From contig JBDNGQ010000145.1 of NCBI GenBank assembly GCA_041689205.1, positions 1 through 6,092 on the forward strand: 6,092 nucleotides of DNA, read 5' to 3'. Below the pieces are notes generated by a model. The model made no database searches. It saw only the letters and a list, made by a program, of their open reading frames with translations, and was not told the DNA's origin. The translations under genes and the position numbers were made by a program. The stretch's first letter is position 1, and each line of letters begins with the position of its first letter. This DNA is from JAVVEG01 sp041689205 (GTDB taxonomy: Bacteria > Pseudomonadota > Gammaproteobacteria > Pseudomonadales > Pseudohongiellaceae). Below are positions 5,967 through 6,092 of the stretch, piece by piece.

Positions 5967-6092
5967 ATGGCAAGAATCGTCAAAAGAACCCGGACAGGTC
6001 CGTATCCCGTGACAGTGGGCGAGGAAACCAAGTACATATGCGGCTGTGGCTTGTCGAAGAACCAGCCGTTTTGTGACAGCACTCACAAAACC
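5967..6092 (+). CDS. CDGSH-type iron-sulfur domain protein (5' part, cut off by window edge)
   Basis: The first 42 codons of a small CDGSH protein, open to the right edge. CDGSH proteins bind a redox-active, pH-sensitive [2Fe-2S] cluster with three cysteines and one histidine. Here the ligands are Cys25, Cys27, Cys36 and His40 in the pattern C-x-C-x2-S-x3-P-F-C-D-x2-H. The usual CDGSH core reads CDSTH, with Gly replaced by Ser. The PYPVTVGEETKYICGCG lead-in is typical of bacterial stand-alone members. AAGGA sits six bases before the ATG. Whether it carries one CDGSH motif or two cannot be told because of the truncation. It follows the mrp-nfu pair in the same direction after 220 bases, consistent with the iron-sulfur theme but perhaps separately transcribed. 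Confidence 0.9.
   Translation, partial: MARIVKRTRTGPYPVTVGEETKYICGCGLSKNQPFCDSTHKT

Overview
The window looks like chromosomal DNA of a proteobacterium, probably beta or gamma. This rests on an Escherichia-type long ThiC, an IbaG-like BolA next to a CGFS glutaredoxin, and an HCF101-like Mrp-DUF971 protein. All of this is from recognising protein motifs by eye; no search was run, so the taxonomy is tentative. Base composition is moderately GC-rich and no mobile element, tRNA, rRNA or CRISPR array was seen.

Layout. Positions 1-1474 (minus strand) hold the 5' part of thiC, which runs off the left edge. Upstream of it on the same strand is a MarR-type repressor gene (1577-2185) whose product ends in a cysteine-rich tail. 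From 2186 to 2263 lies a compact divergent control region with two face-to-face sigma-70-like promoters whose -35 boxes overlap, plus palindromic half-sites. Rightward from there come a possible cysteine-rich micro-ORF (2264-2410), a bolA/ibaG-like gene (2420-2668), a monothiol CGFS glutaredoxin gene (2686-3003) and a broken nfu gene (3097-3521). The nfu copy has an in-frame TAA plus an interdomain deletion with frameshift. After a 331-base gap without a convincing gene comes a second rightward group: an Mrp/ApbC ATPase fused to DUF971 (3853-5106), an intact two-domain Nfu scaffold overlapping it by 8 bases (5099-5746), then a 220-base gap and the start of a CDGSH iron-sulfur protein (5967 to the right edge).

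How they fit. Almost every rightward gene belongs to a family that carries, stores or inserts iron-sulfur clusters: BolA and Grx4 form [2Fe-2S] complexes, Nfu and Mrp are late-acting carriers, and CDGSH proteins bind [2Fe-2S]. ThiC, transcribed away from them, is itself a [4Fe-4S] radical-SAM enzyme, and in Salmonella loss of the Mrp homologue ApbC is known to impair the ThiC step. The inference is an iron-sulfur trafficking locus controlled at its divergent centre by a possibly redox- or metal-sensing MarR protein, with the damaged nfu apparently superseded by the intact one downstream. The most unusual points are the cysteine tail of the regulator, the micro-ORF that repeats the same CxxCxxLxxxSC pattern, and the shared-promoter operator architecture.
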